Shown: one piece after another, positions 25,497-36,112 of the stretch
Numbering within the stretch: position 1 is the stretch's first letter
Layout: every line of letters begins with the position of its first letter
From: Isoetes taiwanensis
Lineage: Eukaryota; Streptophyta; Lycopodiopsida; Isoetales; Isoetaceae
Assembly: GCA_021234155.1 (NCBI GenBank)
Contig: JAJEKV010000026.1
Location: forward strand, 18,047,556-18,111,555
DNA length: 64,000 nt
Direction of reading: 5' to 3'
Translations under genes and position numbers: made by a program
Notes under the pieces: generated by a model
Database searches by the model: none
What the model saw: the letters and a program-made list of their open reading frames with translations, nothing else
What the model was told of the DNA's origin: nothing

Positions 25497-25981
25497 AATG
25501 GCCTCGATGGAACAAGAGATGTTTAGTGAAATTAGGCGCATCCTCATCAATCAAATATCGCCTGAACAGGCCGGAACGACATATACAAACCCGATGATCG
25601 AATTAACCGTTTTGTAGCATCGGTTGAGAAAAGAATGTCGGTCCGAATTATATGGGAGGTGGCGAGCATGAGTCTGAGTTGGAAGATATGATGAGAAAGA
25701 ACTTAAAGTCTTGGGTTTGCAATCACGAGGCGAATTGAGGATGCTACTTAAGTATAAAGTGCCACTTATGAGCCCCTATCTTTGAGGCATCGTTGGGACG
25801 ATGGGCTAATTCGTGGCGAAGTGCAAAGGTCCGGCGCAAAGATCACAAGATGGCGATGCTTGGTCTCAATGATGAGCAATTGAAGGAGTTAGATAGTCTT
25901 ATCCATGGTGGGAGCTCTATTGGTGCGGGGGCTAGATTATCATTACGTGCTCATGATAAATGTGCTTTGCATTTATTGTGA
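25497..25981 (+). pseudogene. Broken coding fragment of unknown origin inside the CACTA-like element
   Basis: A short frame follows an acceptor-like site (TTTGTTTGTAG at about 25490) and begins MASMEQEMFSEIRRILINQI. It stops at 25615 and coding-like sequence continues in shifted frames to about 25980, for example MLGLNDEQLKELDSLIHGGS. I do not recognise a family. It may be the N-terminal part of the kinase-like fragment downstream or unrelated captured sequence. Confidence 0.35.
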
Positions 25982-26095
25982 CATTCACATGGATCTTTGT
26001 TGGAGTTATAAAGTGCATTGGTAGTAAACAAAGGCGCGGATATACCAAATCCGGATCTTGGGAACCACGTACTTTAATCAAGATGATTATTATCT

Positions 26096-27028
26096 TTGGC
26101 ATTGTGTGGAGGCCAAGATAGAGCTGCATCATGGTTGTTGGTGACAAGTATATCCGTTTCAAGAGCCCAAGTCCGGCATTGGCCACACCCCTTGGACTTG
26201 CCCCCGAGGTCTTTTGTGGGGATGAGCTCTGAGGGACCAATGGTAATCTTGCCATTCATGAATGGAGGAACCTTTGCAGAATTACTTGACCATCTTCCAA
26301 GCCAATTCTCTTCTTATAGGAGATGGTCAAATGCAATGCATAGTGCTCCAAGAAGGGCTGATATGAAGATAAGTCGGAGTGGAAAGCCAAAATGAGACTT
26401 CGTGTATAAATGCGTCCCGAAATAGCTCTCGCTCTTGCGAGGAAGGAGTCTATGCCATCCACGCTCCAGGTTGGACACACACAAAAGCTCAATTGCAAAA
26501 GGGTCAAACTCCATTTTGATGACTCCCTTACAAATGTGTGGGTGGCTATTGGTGATTGGGACCGCGGCCCTCAGTTTTTTTGCAAGGAGCGAATGCCCAA
26601 ATTGAAGAGCCGTTATACACTACAAGATGGAGCGGTCGCGATATCCTTGGTGGGAGAAGAGAGTTTTTACATCATCATCAGATGACCAAGCATCATGGGG
26701 GCATGAGATATCTGACATATATTCCATGGGCTACATTTACGAGATGCTCCTTGATTTTGTCCAGGCAATGCGGCTTATGGGGTTGTGTGTTGAGATAAAC
26801 CCAACCGACCGATACTCTAGCACATTGGACATCATCCAACATATGAAGGTCCAAATGATGATGGATAGAGAGCTGGTGCACATGGATCGCCCATCTATTG
26901 CTCGCGTCGTCGATGTATTCAAAACAGCAGGGCTTTCTTCTGATATAGTTGTGAGAGAGAGACGACATATGAAGTGTGGTGATCCACTTGAGATGGCTAA
27001 GCTACTGTTAAACGCTTGCAAGAAGTGA
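26096..27028 (+). pseudogene. Protein-kinase-like pseudogene fragment inside the CACTA-like element
   Basis: Pieces in different frames recall a plant Ser/Thr kinase in correct order: EGPMVILPFMNGGTFAELLD (hinge and helix D region, about 26230), HFDDSLTNVWVAIGDWDRG where DFG is expected (about 26513), SDIYSMGYIYEML (helix F, about 26710), and CVEINPTDRYSSTLDIIQHM (helix G to I, about 26785). Frameshifts and stops separate the pieces. The HRD catalytic loop is not readable and DFG reads DWD, so no active kinase can be made. CACTA elements are known to capture host gene pieces, which fits its position. The 3' part (26627-27028) stays open and might be expressed as part of a chimeric transcript. 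Confidence 0.5.
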
Positions 27029-27182
27029 TTAATATAATTTTGTCTTCCTATTTGAGGCTTGTTGCAACCAATAAATGTTTTTTATTCAAAATTACTAATG
27101 AAAAAAGTAATTTATTAATCAAAAACATTATTATTAATGGTAAATAAATTATTAATCATAACTTGTAGATAAAGTGTAAGCT

Positions 27183-27400
27183 ATCTGACGCGTCAAACCC
27201 TAGGTTTTGTGTGCTACATCATCAAACCCTAGATTGTAAATGCCATGTGGCACAATCTAGGGTTTGATGATGTGGCACACGCAGCTAGGGTTTGATGACA
27301 TGGCACTTACTATGATGTGGCAATAGGAAGTCGCGACGTGACACAACCTAGGGTTTGATGATGTGCCACACATAGCGTAGGGTTTCATGATGTGGCACTA
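27183..27400. repeat. Inverted and direct repeats with AAACCCTAG (telo-box-like) motif
   Basis: ATCATCAAACCCTAGATTGT near 27220 is followed, after a 14-base gap, by its near-exact reverse complement ACAATCTAGGGTTTGATGAT. CTAGGGTTTGATGA phrases then recur downstream (about 27285, 27345 and 27380, the last altered), each with ATGTGGCAC nearby. The arms are about 28 bases with one or two mismatches and would fold into a stable hairpin. Confidence 0.7.
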
Positions 27401-27902
27401 AAAATGCCACGATGGGATAATTTAGGGTTGATTGTATGACATGATACATGGCACGATAATATGGCAACCTAGAGTTCGATATGCACCCCATACATATATC
27501 ACGAGATACTTTTCTAATATAAATAAGAAGATAAGAATATAAATTTAGGTATTTATTCAAAGACACTTGTTCAAAGCTTTTCTCGCTAATTCTCGTTATG
27601 TTCAAATTAATATATATAGTCATGGCGGAGGCTCAATTCTTAGCGGTTTTCCTCATTGTGGCCCTCTTTACTCACTGATGCAATATTCATGGCGTTATCG
27701 TCCCCCCTCAGCCCCGGTCAAGGCGGTCAAGGCTAGCGATAAGTGCCGGGGCTCATTAGTGGCACATTTCAAACCATGAAAATACTATTTTTCATCTCTC
27801 TTTGTTTGTAAGTATCATTCTATTATTGCAACCAATATCATTCATGGTTATCAAATGTTTCTCTCACAATTTCTTTTGATCTAGGTGTGCTCTTTTTCGG
27901 CG

Positions 27903-30063
27903 ATGAATAGAGGTAATCGCAATCGTCTGGGAGAATGAGCAAGACGAAGGTAAGTATTTATATAGTTTTATTATAATGCTTTACCCTCTAATTAGGTATG
28001 TGAGTTTATGCATGGAGTTTTAATTTGTTGTGTAGAGGAAAGGGACGAGTTTAGAGAAAATAGGAGGAGGACTTCACGAGGTAGGGGCAATCGTGCTGAT
28101 GTTCCAAGAGGCAATCGTGCTGATGTTCAAAGACGCCAACCTCCACCTGTCACTACACCAGCAGGTTTGGGTATTAAGATAGCTTTTTATAAAAATAATA
28201 AATAAATGAATTGTTTTTTGCATGATATTTGTGCTTCTCTTTGACTCCTCCTCGCCCCTCCCGCCTTCCTCGCAAAACATGTCTCCCGAGAGACCAAATT
28301 GCAGCATATTTTGCCTCTTTGACACCAACGCCAGTTAGGCAGCCTCCCGCTCCTATTCCCCAACGACATAGTGTTGATTATCGGCCTCCACGTTCTCGCG
28401 AGAATATTGAGAACGCTAGACGTAGTATGGACTCCCGTTCTAGGCAAGACACGGGAATAGATTTTTCTAATGCAAGGAACTTGGAGGAAGATTTCAACAG
28501 GTAAATATATATCCACTACGTACCAAACATTTCTTTGGTTGCAGCATGTTAAAGATGCTCATTCTCTCATTACTTCCCAGGTCAAGAAGTAGTGGAGCAA
28601 CAGACTCACAACGTTCAAGATCGCGACGATCATCACAGGGTTCGGGATCCGAAGAACATGGTCGCTCGCCTGACTTGGAGAGGGAAGGATCCCGACGGCG
28701 TCCACGTGTCAATTGAAGAAGAAGCGTCCATTTAAACTTTGTTTTAGACACGTAAGTCTGCGGGTGATTTGGCCCCGAATATACCCGACTATCATATTAA
28801 TAATAATTTTTTGATGTAAGTTATGTGAACATATTATTTAAGATATCAACCTTAAATATTAGTACTTTGTCATCTAAATTTGTTGTTTTGTTCATTCTCT
28901 TCACTTAGAATACATTGTAAAGTGCTCAAAAGGTTCTTAATCGGGACGGGATATGTATATTGACGGTAGACATAAACACGCTTTTATATACCCACCATTT
29001 ATGCTTCAGGGACGCTCTTCCTAAGAAGGATGATGAGGGAAGTGTCTTTTATACTACTAATCGAGGGGCGGTCACAAATAATATCTCTGGTTTTATGGCC
29101 TCCCCGCGGTATAGGGGAGTGGCACAGGCTTATGACCAACGCGAAATAGAGAGCGTCAAAAATAAAATGAAACGAGTTTCCCGAAATAGAAAAAGCAAAG
29201 GCGTTTAAGCGGAAGAAGCTCACTTCGATGATGGGCGAAGCTTATCACGAAAAAGGAGGTACATGACCTAGTCATAGTCTTGTTTTTATTATTTTGATAT
29301 TGCATTGATCTATCGATTTATGTCAAAGGCACCATGTGGTCAAGGAACTGAAGCAGACTTGCGAAAAAGAAGGAGGCGATTGGTCAAAAGTCCCTAAACC
29401 ACTTAATCTCCACAAGGAAGATATCAAGGTATTTCTTATTTTTTTTGTCATTCGTTCACTTTAACTTGTGATAATGTTGTGTGCCTTGCAATCAGATTGC
29501 ATTCGAACGTGCAAAGGATCCAGAAAGCAAACATAGAGCTCGGACCGACAAAGCAACTAAAAGTGATCGAAAGGCGTCTCATTTGGGCTCCGGCGGTCGA
29601 AAAGGGTTTTTCCATAGATTCGTAAGAGCTATATTAGTTCACATTAATTTTAATAAGAACTTTAAATGTCACTAGCTAATACTCGTTATATTGTCATAGG
29701 AACATCTATACGGGTTTAAACCTAACAAGCAGCACGTACAAGTAGCCACGGAACGTGGAGCTGTTTATCTGTATCAACAGTTATACGACGAGGGAACTCT
29801 CCCACTTCGCGGGAATGCGGGGGTGCGTTGTAGAAAATTATTATAATTCTATGAACTACATTAACGCCATATTCTTTTGGTTTTTATAGGAAGCAGTGGC
29901 GGATATGAATGAAGGTCTAGAGCATGACATGGGGCTCGGGGGCGGCGAGGGATCTGCAAACATTGCTGGAGAGCCATCCAATCGCAACCGTGCGACTGAC
30001 GGTTCGAGGAGTCCTCTAACTACGTACTCGGATGACTACTCCACTGAATCTGAGAGAGATTAG
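27903..30063 (+). CDS. Plant transposase-family gene (Ptta/En/Spm, Transposase_24-like), multi-exon, possibly decayed
   Basis: Short coding blocks are separated by GT-AG gaps: about 28025-28162 (Arg-rich, two GNRADVPRGNRADVQ repeats), 28229-28500 (Pro/Arg-rich), 28581-28715 (Arg/Ser-rich), 29010-29206, 29331-29429, 29494-29621, 29701-29823 and 29890-30063, ending TESERD and a stop. The block around ESKHRARTDKATKSDRKASH and LGSGGRKGFFHRF resembles the K..N..NR...H..GS..F signature of the plant Ptta/En/Spm transposase family, often found in CACTA elements. The next block EHLYGFKPNKQHVQVATERG fits the tail of that domain. Several blocks need frame changes, and exon 1 near 27903 has an in-frame stop, so the gene may be broken. 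Exon ends are approximate. Whether the protein cuts DNA or is an accessory binding protein cannot be told from this sequence. Confidence 0.55.
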
Positions 30064-30289
30064 CTCTAGGCTAAAAGGGTGGATACTCCTCTTAACGAGT
30101 CTTTTGTGATTATTTAAAAATATAAATACAATTCACTTTTGTGATTATTTAAAAATATAAATATAAAAATAATTTTGTGACTATTTAAAAATATGAATAT
30201 AAATATACTTTTGTGATTATTTAAAAATATTTTTATATTTATATTTTTTATATAAATATATTTTTTATTTTTTTTTTATTTTTTTCCCC
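30064..30289. repeat. AT-rich tandem repeat, about 38-40 base period
   Basis: Four imperfect copies of TTTTGTGATTATTTAAAAATATAAATA follow the transposase-family stop codon, then an AT hairpin (ATATTTTTATATTTATATTT region). It probably serves as the 3' untranslated region of that gene. Confidence 0.7.
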
Positions 30290-30692
30290 CTACACGTCGC
30301 ATGCGACGTATCCACGTGGCTTTTTTTTTGCCACGTGGCTTTTCTATACGCGGATTTTCGAATTTTCCACGTGTATATTCCACGTGTATATTCCACGTGT
30401 CACGTCGCATGCGACGTATACACGTGGCTTTTACGGCACGCGTGGATTTTGTTGATGTTCTACGTGTATATTCCACGTGTATATTCCACGTGTATATTTC
30501 ACGTGTCACGTGGCATGCGACGTCTGCGCGACGTCTGTGCGACGTCTGCGTGACGTCTGCGCGACGCCTGCCAACGTCGCATGCGACGCACGTCGCATGC
30601 GACGTGTCTGCAACGACGTCTGAGCGACGTCTGCGCGACGCCGTCAGACGTCGCGCAGACATCGCGCAGACGTCGCTATTGACGTCGCTAAA
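30290..30692. repeat. Right subterminal repeat array of the CACTA-like element
   Basis: At least four CGTCGCATGCGACG palindromes (about 30295, 30403, 30575 and 30590, the last two adjacent) are mixed with CCACGTGTATATT units, each holding a CACGTG core, and with ACGTCTGCGCG units. The dense ordered repeats next to the terminus fit a transposase-binding region. Nothing here codes for protein. Confidence 0.75.
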
Positions 30693-30711
30693 TGACCCTT
30701 TTCTTGTTGTG

Positions 30712-31165
30712 TTCCATGCCTATGATTAGGTCATACTTCTGCTCCCACTTCGATATTAATACATGGCAAAACTATATTAAAACTGATTCTTTTCCCTGCT
30801 GCGTGCTGATTGCTCCACTTGCCAACACTACTGGCCTAGGCTTTGACTTTAGAGCTTTCAATTTCAATATTTCTACCATTTTTGCGAAGGCAAAATTATG
30901 GGTGCTTCCCATATCTATTGGCACTATGAAGGATTTTGCTTTTACTTCTTTTATTGTCGAGATGACTTGGTACTGACTCTGACATTCTCAGTGTCAATGG
31001 CTGCATGGATACGTCACTTACCCTGGATGTAATCACGAGCTTCCTCGTCGTCATCTTCCGAGGGTGTCTCCCATCCTCCCAGCTCTGCTAGTGCTGCATT
31101 CATCACGAATGGGCAAGTGTGCGTCCGATGTCCCGGCTGAAAACATCTGAAACACAACTGCTTTT
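30712..31165 (-). pseudogene. Ty3/gypsy remnant: gag zinc knuckle and aspartic protease
   Basis: On the minus strand, 31162-31115 encodes QLCFRCFQPGHRTHTC, a perfect CX2CX4HX4C zinc knuckle as in gypsy Gag. After an acidic stretch (WETPSEDDDEEARDYIQ) the frame shifts. Another minus-strand frame (about 30990-30712) reads FIVPIDMGSTHNF, the protease active-site region with D-x-G-S/T, then YDLIIGME, the conserved flap-end motif. An internal TAG and a frame change show it is dead. The frame is cut at GME by the CACTA-like terminus at 30711, so this element was already present when that transposon inserted. The rest of pol is not seen on the far side. Confidence 0.8.
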
Positions 31166-31330
31166 CTAATGAAGGGGTTAAATTGTGTCATCAAAATGTC
31201 ACTAGAGCATTGAAAAGTATCTTATATTATAATGTTATTGTGTAAGTGTTGGACCCAGCCCTAAATCCAAAGGCTGAGATTTAAGGTTGAGATTTAATGG
31301 TTGAGATTTGAGCAGAGGGTCCAAAAATAA

Positions 31331-31705
<375 letters not shown>

Positions 31706-31779
31706 GTTTTACCTAGGTCTTTTCTCGGAGGTTTTATTTCTTAAGGTTTTTGCCATTACCCAGTTTGCTACAGAGTTTA

Positions 31780-31966
31780 TTTGTTACCCAATCTTGCAGT
31801 GATGAAGCCTTTAAGGAAGCCTAGAAATATTGTAAGGCTGGTTGGAGCAGGTATGGTCAAAATTTTCTCTACCTCTTTTTTTGGCTTTGCCCACGATTTT
31901 TATATGAGATGGCTAAGAAATTTGAGCTCTCTTGCTACTATAGGATATTGGAAAGAGAAGGTATAA
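31780..31966 (+). other. Possible exon of unknown gene
   Basis: After a TTGCAG acceptor at about 31799, a frame reads MKPLRKPRNIVRLVGAG and meets a GTATGG donor-like site at 31850. It is too short to identify. It lies between the ferredoxin and the PPR fragments and may be a stray captured exon. Confidence 0.25.
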
Positions 31967-32019
31967 TGATGGCTTCGAGGAAATCAGATTATGATGGCTA
32001 CTCATAAATTTGCAGTTGC

Positions 32020-32370
32020 AGCATGCAATGCCATGAATCCCAGTTCTACACTCCATCAGTCTGTGGGCATATTATCCTTGCCGTAATCCACAAACAGATC
32101 ATTGGTAGTGGACTCCATTTAGATGTAATCGTGGGAAATACCCTGGCAGATATGTATGCTACATGTGGAAAGTTGAAAGAGGCACATGATGTGATCAAGA
32201 ACTTGCCAAAGCGTGATACACCATCTTGGGGAGGCATCATTGCAGGCTATGCTCAATGCAGAGACTTCAAGCCTGCAGAGCAATGCCTCAAGGACATGCA
32301 GAAATAAGAAATTAAGCCAAATGACACGATCATATTCACAACTCTGTATGTTCTATTCGAAAAAGGCAAC
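32020..32370 (+). pseudogene. PPR protein fragment (PLS type), copy 1
   Basis: The frame reads HKQIIGSGLHLDVIVGNTLA, DMYATCGKLKEAHDVI, LPKRDTPSWGGIIAGYAQ and then QCLKDMQK. This is the consecutive L, S and P motif pattern of plant pentatricopeptide repeat proteins, RNA-binding factors for organelle transcripts. A TAA at 32305 interrupts it, but EIKPNDTI follows in the same frame, so one mutation broke the repeat. About three 35-residue motifs remain out of the ten or more usual. No start codon context or targeting sequence is visible. It is a gene fragment, probably non-functional. Confidence 0.8.
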
Positions 32371-32638
32371 ACAAGTAAAGATAGAAGCTGCGACAAATCT
32401 ACCATCAGTTCTGCTCCTGTTTCTTAAAACATACAATTCAATGCAGGGTAGGAACAGAATTGAACTCCATCCCTGAAAAACGTTGATGAAGAGGCCAGAG
32501 AAGAAGAATAGGAGGCCCAGGGGCAGCGCAATGGCGGATGCATGGCTGTGTTTTAGCTCTCTCTTCTGTGAGTAGATCTTTTCTAAGTCTCTTTTATGGT
32601 GTTATTTTTATGATGGGGCAGTTTTCAATGGTCAATAA

Positions 32639-32797
32639 TCTTGGGGGGCCATCATTACAGGCTATGCTCAAATTGGAGACTTCAAACTTGGCCAATGCCT
32701 CAAGGACATGCAGAAAGAAGGAATTAAGCCAAATGACACGATTTCTCCTAGCATTTTTACTGTGTGCACCCATGCAGGTTTAGTGAATAAAGGATGA
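32639..32797 (+). pseudogene. PPR protein fragment, copy 2
   Basis: The frame reads SWGAIITGYAQIGDFKLGQC, LKDMQKEGIKPNDTI, then CTHAGLVNKG before a TGA. This duplicates and extends the end of the PPR fragment 330 bases upstream, with differences at several codons. It therefore comes from a related paralogue or an older duplication, not a recent tandem copy. No start or intact gene is present. Confidence 0.75.
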
Positions 32798-33021
32798 TTA
32801 AAACTCTGTATTTACATATGTAGAATAATCATAATTATTAAATTATAATCATATTACTTCTTGGAAAAATGGCCACTGCCTTTTTAACCCTTTTTTTCCT
32901 TTCTACGCTGAGGAAGTTAGATGGCTTCATGTTTGTGCATGTAGATTCTGTGTTTTAGTAAAAATGAAGAAGCAATATTATGCCTTTGGCATCTTTTACT
33001 ATATATTTTGGTTTGTTGCAG

Positions 33022-33483
33022 GCTCAATTATCTTCAGCGATCTCTTTTTGCACATTATGCGAGCTGCTACGATGGAAACCACTTGAATATAAGGAGGCAT
33101 ACAGAGGCACGTTAAGATCTTTGAATAAAGAATGTTCCGATGCTCGGGCTATATTTGCAATAGAGACATTTTATGGAAATATTTTACGAAATGCCTGTGC
33201 TCTTAAATCTTGGTTCCCCATTGCCTTTGGAAAAGCCCCTTCTGGTTCATGGACTTTAATTGTCTTGCACGAAGATTATAATATAGATGGATATCATGCA
33301 CATGTTGTGAGTGTTAAACTGTGGAATGCAATCTTAGCCATATTTGGCATTGATGAAAGCCCGATTTGGTGTCAGAGGCTTCATCAATTCAGTATCTTCT
33401 TGCTGAGCCATAGAACCCAATGTTCTTGCTGCAAATGTTACAATAGAGCATTATCTTCTCTAAGGAGCAGAAGGCAAAGATGA
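33022..33483 (+). CDS. Unidentified coding exon (hypothetical)
   Basis: A 154-codon open exon begins right after a good acceptor (GGTTTGTTGCAG at 33021) with AQLSSAISFCTLCELLRWKP and continues through ARAIFAIETFYGNILRNACA and SGSWTLIVLHEDYNIDGYHA. Composition and length suggest real coding history, but I recognise no family. Coding-like sequence continues after the stop in other frames to about 33670 (RHYYAAR; KQQVPKAGRVLLLLHKG), suggesting a broken or multi-exon gene. No start codon is assigned. Function unknown. Confidence 0.4.
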   Translation, partial: AQLSSAISFCTLCELLRWKPLEYKEAYRGTLRSLNKECSDARAIFAIETFYGNILRNACALKSWFPIAFGKAPSGSWTLIVLHEDYNIDGYHAHVVSVKLWNAILAIFGIDESPIWCQRLHQFSIFLLSHRTQCSCCKCYNRALSSLRSRRQR

Positions 33484-33679
33484 GGCATTATTATGCTGCC
33501 CGTTGAAGACCTTGATGCATTGATATTGGTCTCTATTGACGAAGATCTAAAAAATACGATTGGAGGAGTATGGTTCGAGGATTATATGTTTAAGATCACT
33601 ATAAGGATGCTTTGCTCATGAAGCAGCAAGTGCCCAAAGCTGGACGTGTGTTGCTTTTGTTGCATAAAGGTACACGCTT

Positions 33680-35400
33680 TTTTTGAAGTTTCTTGCAACC
33701 CTCTTTGCTTTTCTCTTTATCTTCTATATTTTTGCATTTGCTTTTTATCTTTGTTTCTATACATAATATTTTAATATTTTGGAACGAGTAGAAGTCCTTC
33801 CAACATTTCATTTAGGGACAAATCTTAGTTTGGATTTTGCCGCTAAAATATTGTGCTTTGATATAAGACATCCATTTTGTTAATTACAACACAAAGGATG
33901 CAACTCTTACCACCTAATACAATGGTCTTTGCAAAACCAATTCCTGGAAAAGAAAAATGCATAAAGCTGGAGTCTACACCAAATATACTAAATGCAAGTT
34001 TTAAAGAAAACCTTAATAAGTTTAGGTAGATTGGATACTTTGTTTCCAAATGATTTTTGATGGGGTTGTAAGCATACCCACATGGCGGATGTACTACGAG
34101 GATTATAAGTTCTGCATGCCACACATGTTAGCTCGAATGCAAATACAAGCTTCATTAGCTACAAATGTCAAAACAACTTCGTTTAACTTATTCATCACCA
34201 ACATCCCTTTCGACAACCTCATTAGAGGTATCCCCATAAGAATCCTCCAATAGAATGAGTACTCTACATCAAACTGCAATTAATGCAGCATTAACAACTT
34301 CATTGCTGTCGTTTTTTCCCTATAACTTTTGATCTACTCATGAAAATGCTGCGGCGTTTGTTGCATTAGATGCAGAATGAAAAGATCTTTCAAGTGATAT
34401 ATGGTTATGATGTATTTCAATACAAGCCATATGTGTTAACCTTAAAAAATATAGTTTTTTGCTCTTTTCTTATATATTTACATCCCAAAAGATATAACAA
34501 TGGGTTGTCATTAGAAAGATCTTGAGGAGACGAATCCATTGCCACAAATAGTGTTCGAATCGGAGTTTTTGATCAAAAGTTATAGTAGAAAAATGTCACT
34601 GCAAAAGTTAGTTAGAACTGCATTAATTACTGCTGCCACATAATACTGGAATAAAATACATTGGAGCTCTTCTCTTATTGGACAGTTTAAAAAGCTGATG
34701 TGGCTTTTTAAGCATCCCTTAATGGGACAAAATGAGATCTCAAATTACCTCTAATGATTTGTGCAAAAAAAAAGCCCTTTTTTTATACTCTTTAAGGGGT
34801 AACCTTTTCACAAAAGGCGCCTTTTTAACCTTTTCACTTTGGCCTTCCGCCCTTTTATAAAAAGCCACTTTGGCCCCTTTTTAGCCCTTTAAACCAACCT
34901 AAAAGGCTCTAAACAAAAGGCACAGAAAGACAACTTTTGCCTTTTCCCCTTCAGCTAGGTTTAAAATGATCAATAGAGGAGCAAAGACTCATAAAAGTTT
35001 TAACATTTCTTTGATAGCTAATTCGTAATGATGGAAGAATGAGAAAGAAGGCTTTCATTTGTGAGAAATAATTATAAGGAGAAACATGCTAAAGAGACAC
35101 CTCAAAATCAATTCCTGGAAAAGAAAAATGCAAATCCCTTTTGACAAAGAGATCCTACAGGATGAAATTGCTCCTTAACTCATCATATACCCACCAAAGC
35201 AAAACACGGGATCTATAATGCGTAATGATGTACTACTTCTTCAATGTGTAATTTTCAAGGTGTCAACAATAAAAATTCAACTGCAGAGTTAATATTGCAC
35301 TCTCTTCCCATTGTTCATATAACTCTACAAGGTTCCCAACTAATCCCTAGCAACGTTTTGCACTGTTATTATTTCTAGATATTTTGTTATAATAAAAGGT
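33680..35400. other. AT-rich stretch without recognisable genes
   Basis: Nothing conserved is seen in either strand. A short run of GGCC/TTTT-type imperfect repeats (AAAAGGC and CCTTTT phrases) lies at about 34765-34945. The phrase CAATTCCTGGAAAAGAAAAATGC occurs at about 33940 and again at about 35110, showing a local duplication. Confidence 0.4.
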
Positions 35401-35439
35401 CTTTAAGGTATTTTCAACTTATGCCCAGCAACGCTGGGC

Positions 35440-35705
35440 ACCATTACTAGTACACTATGACATTATTGATGACATTTAGATATAGGTGATGCTATAGATG
35501 CCACAAATTGTGTCATTTGTAGCCTCAGTCTTTGTGTCACCCATAGTGTCAGTAACTTTGTTATGACGCTATAGATGCTGGTATTAGCATCAACTATAAT
35601 AGCAGCTTTAGTGTCACAAATTTTGTCAATGTTGTACAACCATAGTATATGCCACATAGATATTGCTATTAGTATCATCAATATTGTTAGATATTGTCCC
35701 ATCAG
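35440..35705. repeat. GTGTCA-rich segment, possible non-autonomous DNA element
   Basis: Starts ACTAGTACACTATGACATTATTGATGACAT and contains several TGTCA/TGACA phrases spaced 20-60 bases apart (TTGTGTCATTTG, TTGTGTCACCC, TAGTGTCAG, TAGTGTCACAA). The CACTATGACA start resembles a CACTA terminus, but I do not find the matching inverted end, so the type is unsure. Confidence 0.3.
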
Positions 35706-35916
35706 CTGTACTAAGCTTTATATTAATTCATATAATAACACGTGTTAATATATTAACAATATGAAGATGCAATATTTTTTACAACTTCTTGAGAGGTAGA
35801 ACTACTAAGTGGCAGAAATCTTAGAATTCTTGCCCCTTAAACACTTGATACATGGACCCGAGGTCAATAAGTAAGGAATTTTAGACAGTAAGGGGGATTG
35901 CTAAGGTTATTTAGGA

Positions 35917-36112
35917 ATAGAATAGAATAGAATAGAATAGTTTTTTTAATGTCCACGGAGACCAATAGGTCATGGGACCCATACAATGGGCTAGTACAAT
36001 CATTACTACTAGGATTAAAAAACCCCTGCCTCGAAAGGTTTTCAAGGGAAAAACCTTTGCAGTAATGATGATACTAGACAAGCAGAGATAATGATAGGGA
36101 CCCCCTTCCATA
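35917..36112 (-). mobile_element. 5'-truncated LINE, 3' end only
   Basis: On the minus strand this shares its 3' untranslated sequence with the LINE at 36809-38850: the CCCTTGAAAACC hairpin region, GGGTTTTTTAATCC, TATGGGTCCCATGACC and GGCC-type block, in the same order. It ends in a five-base tandem tail, (GAATA)n on the plus strand at 35917-35941. About 190 bases survive, consistent with abortive reverse transcription. Confidence 0.75.

Larger units (their letters stand above)
23586..30711 (-). mobile_element. CACTA-like (En/Spm) DNA transposon, about 7.1 kb
   Basis: The right end, read inward on the minus strand, is CACAACAAGAAAAGGGTCAT, close to the plant CACTA terminus CACTACAAGAAAA. It abuts a gypsy protease frame that it interrupts at 30711/30712, so that boundary is firm. 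Both ends carry the palindrome CGTCGCATGCGACG and related CGTCGC and CGTCTGCGCG motifs, typical of subterminal transposase-binding arrays in this superfamily. The left end is less certain; the best candidate is CACATTAAAAAAAG at 23586. I do not see a matching 3-base target duplication. The interior holds a transposase-family gene (27903-30063) and a kinase-like fragment (26096-27028), both on the plus strand. Strand here only follows the better terminus. Confidence 0.7.

Noticed and set aside
23586-30711. Mutator-like or hAT element
   Set aside because: The terminus and subterminal palindromes fit CACTA, the gene inside resembles the En/Spm-associated family, and no 8-9 base target duplication is visible.
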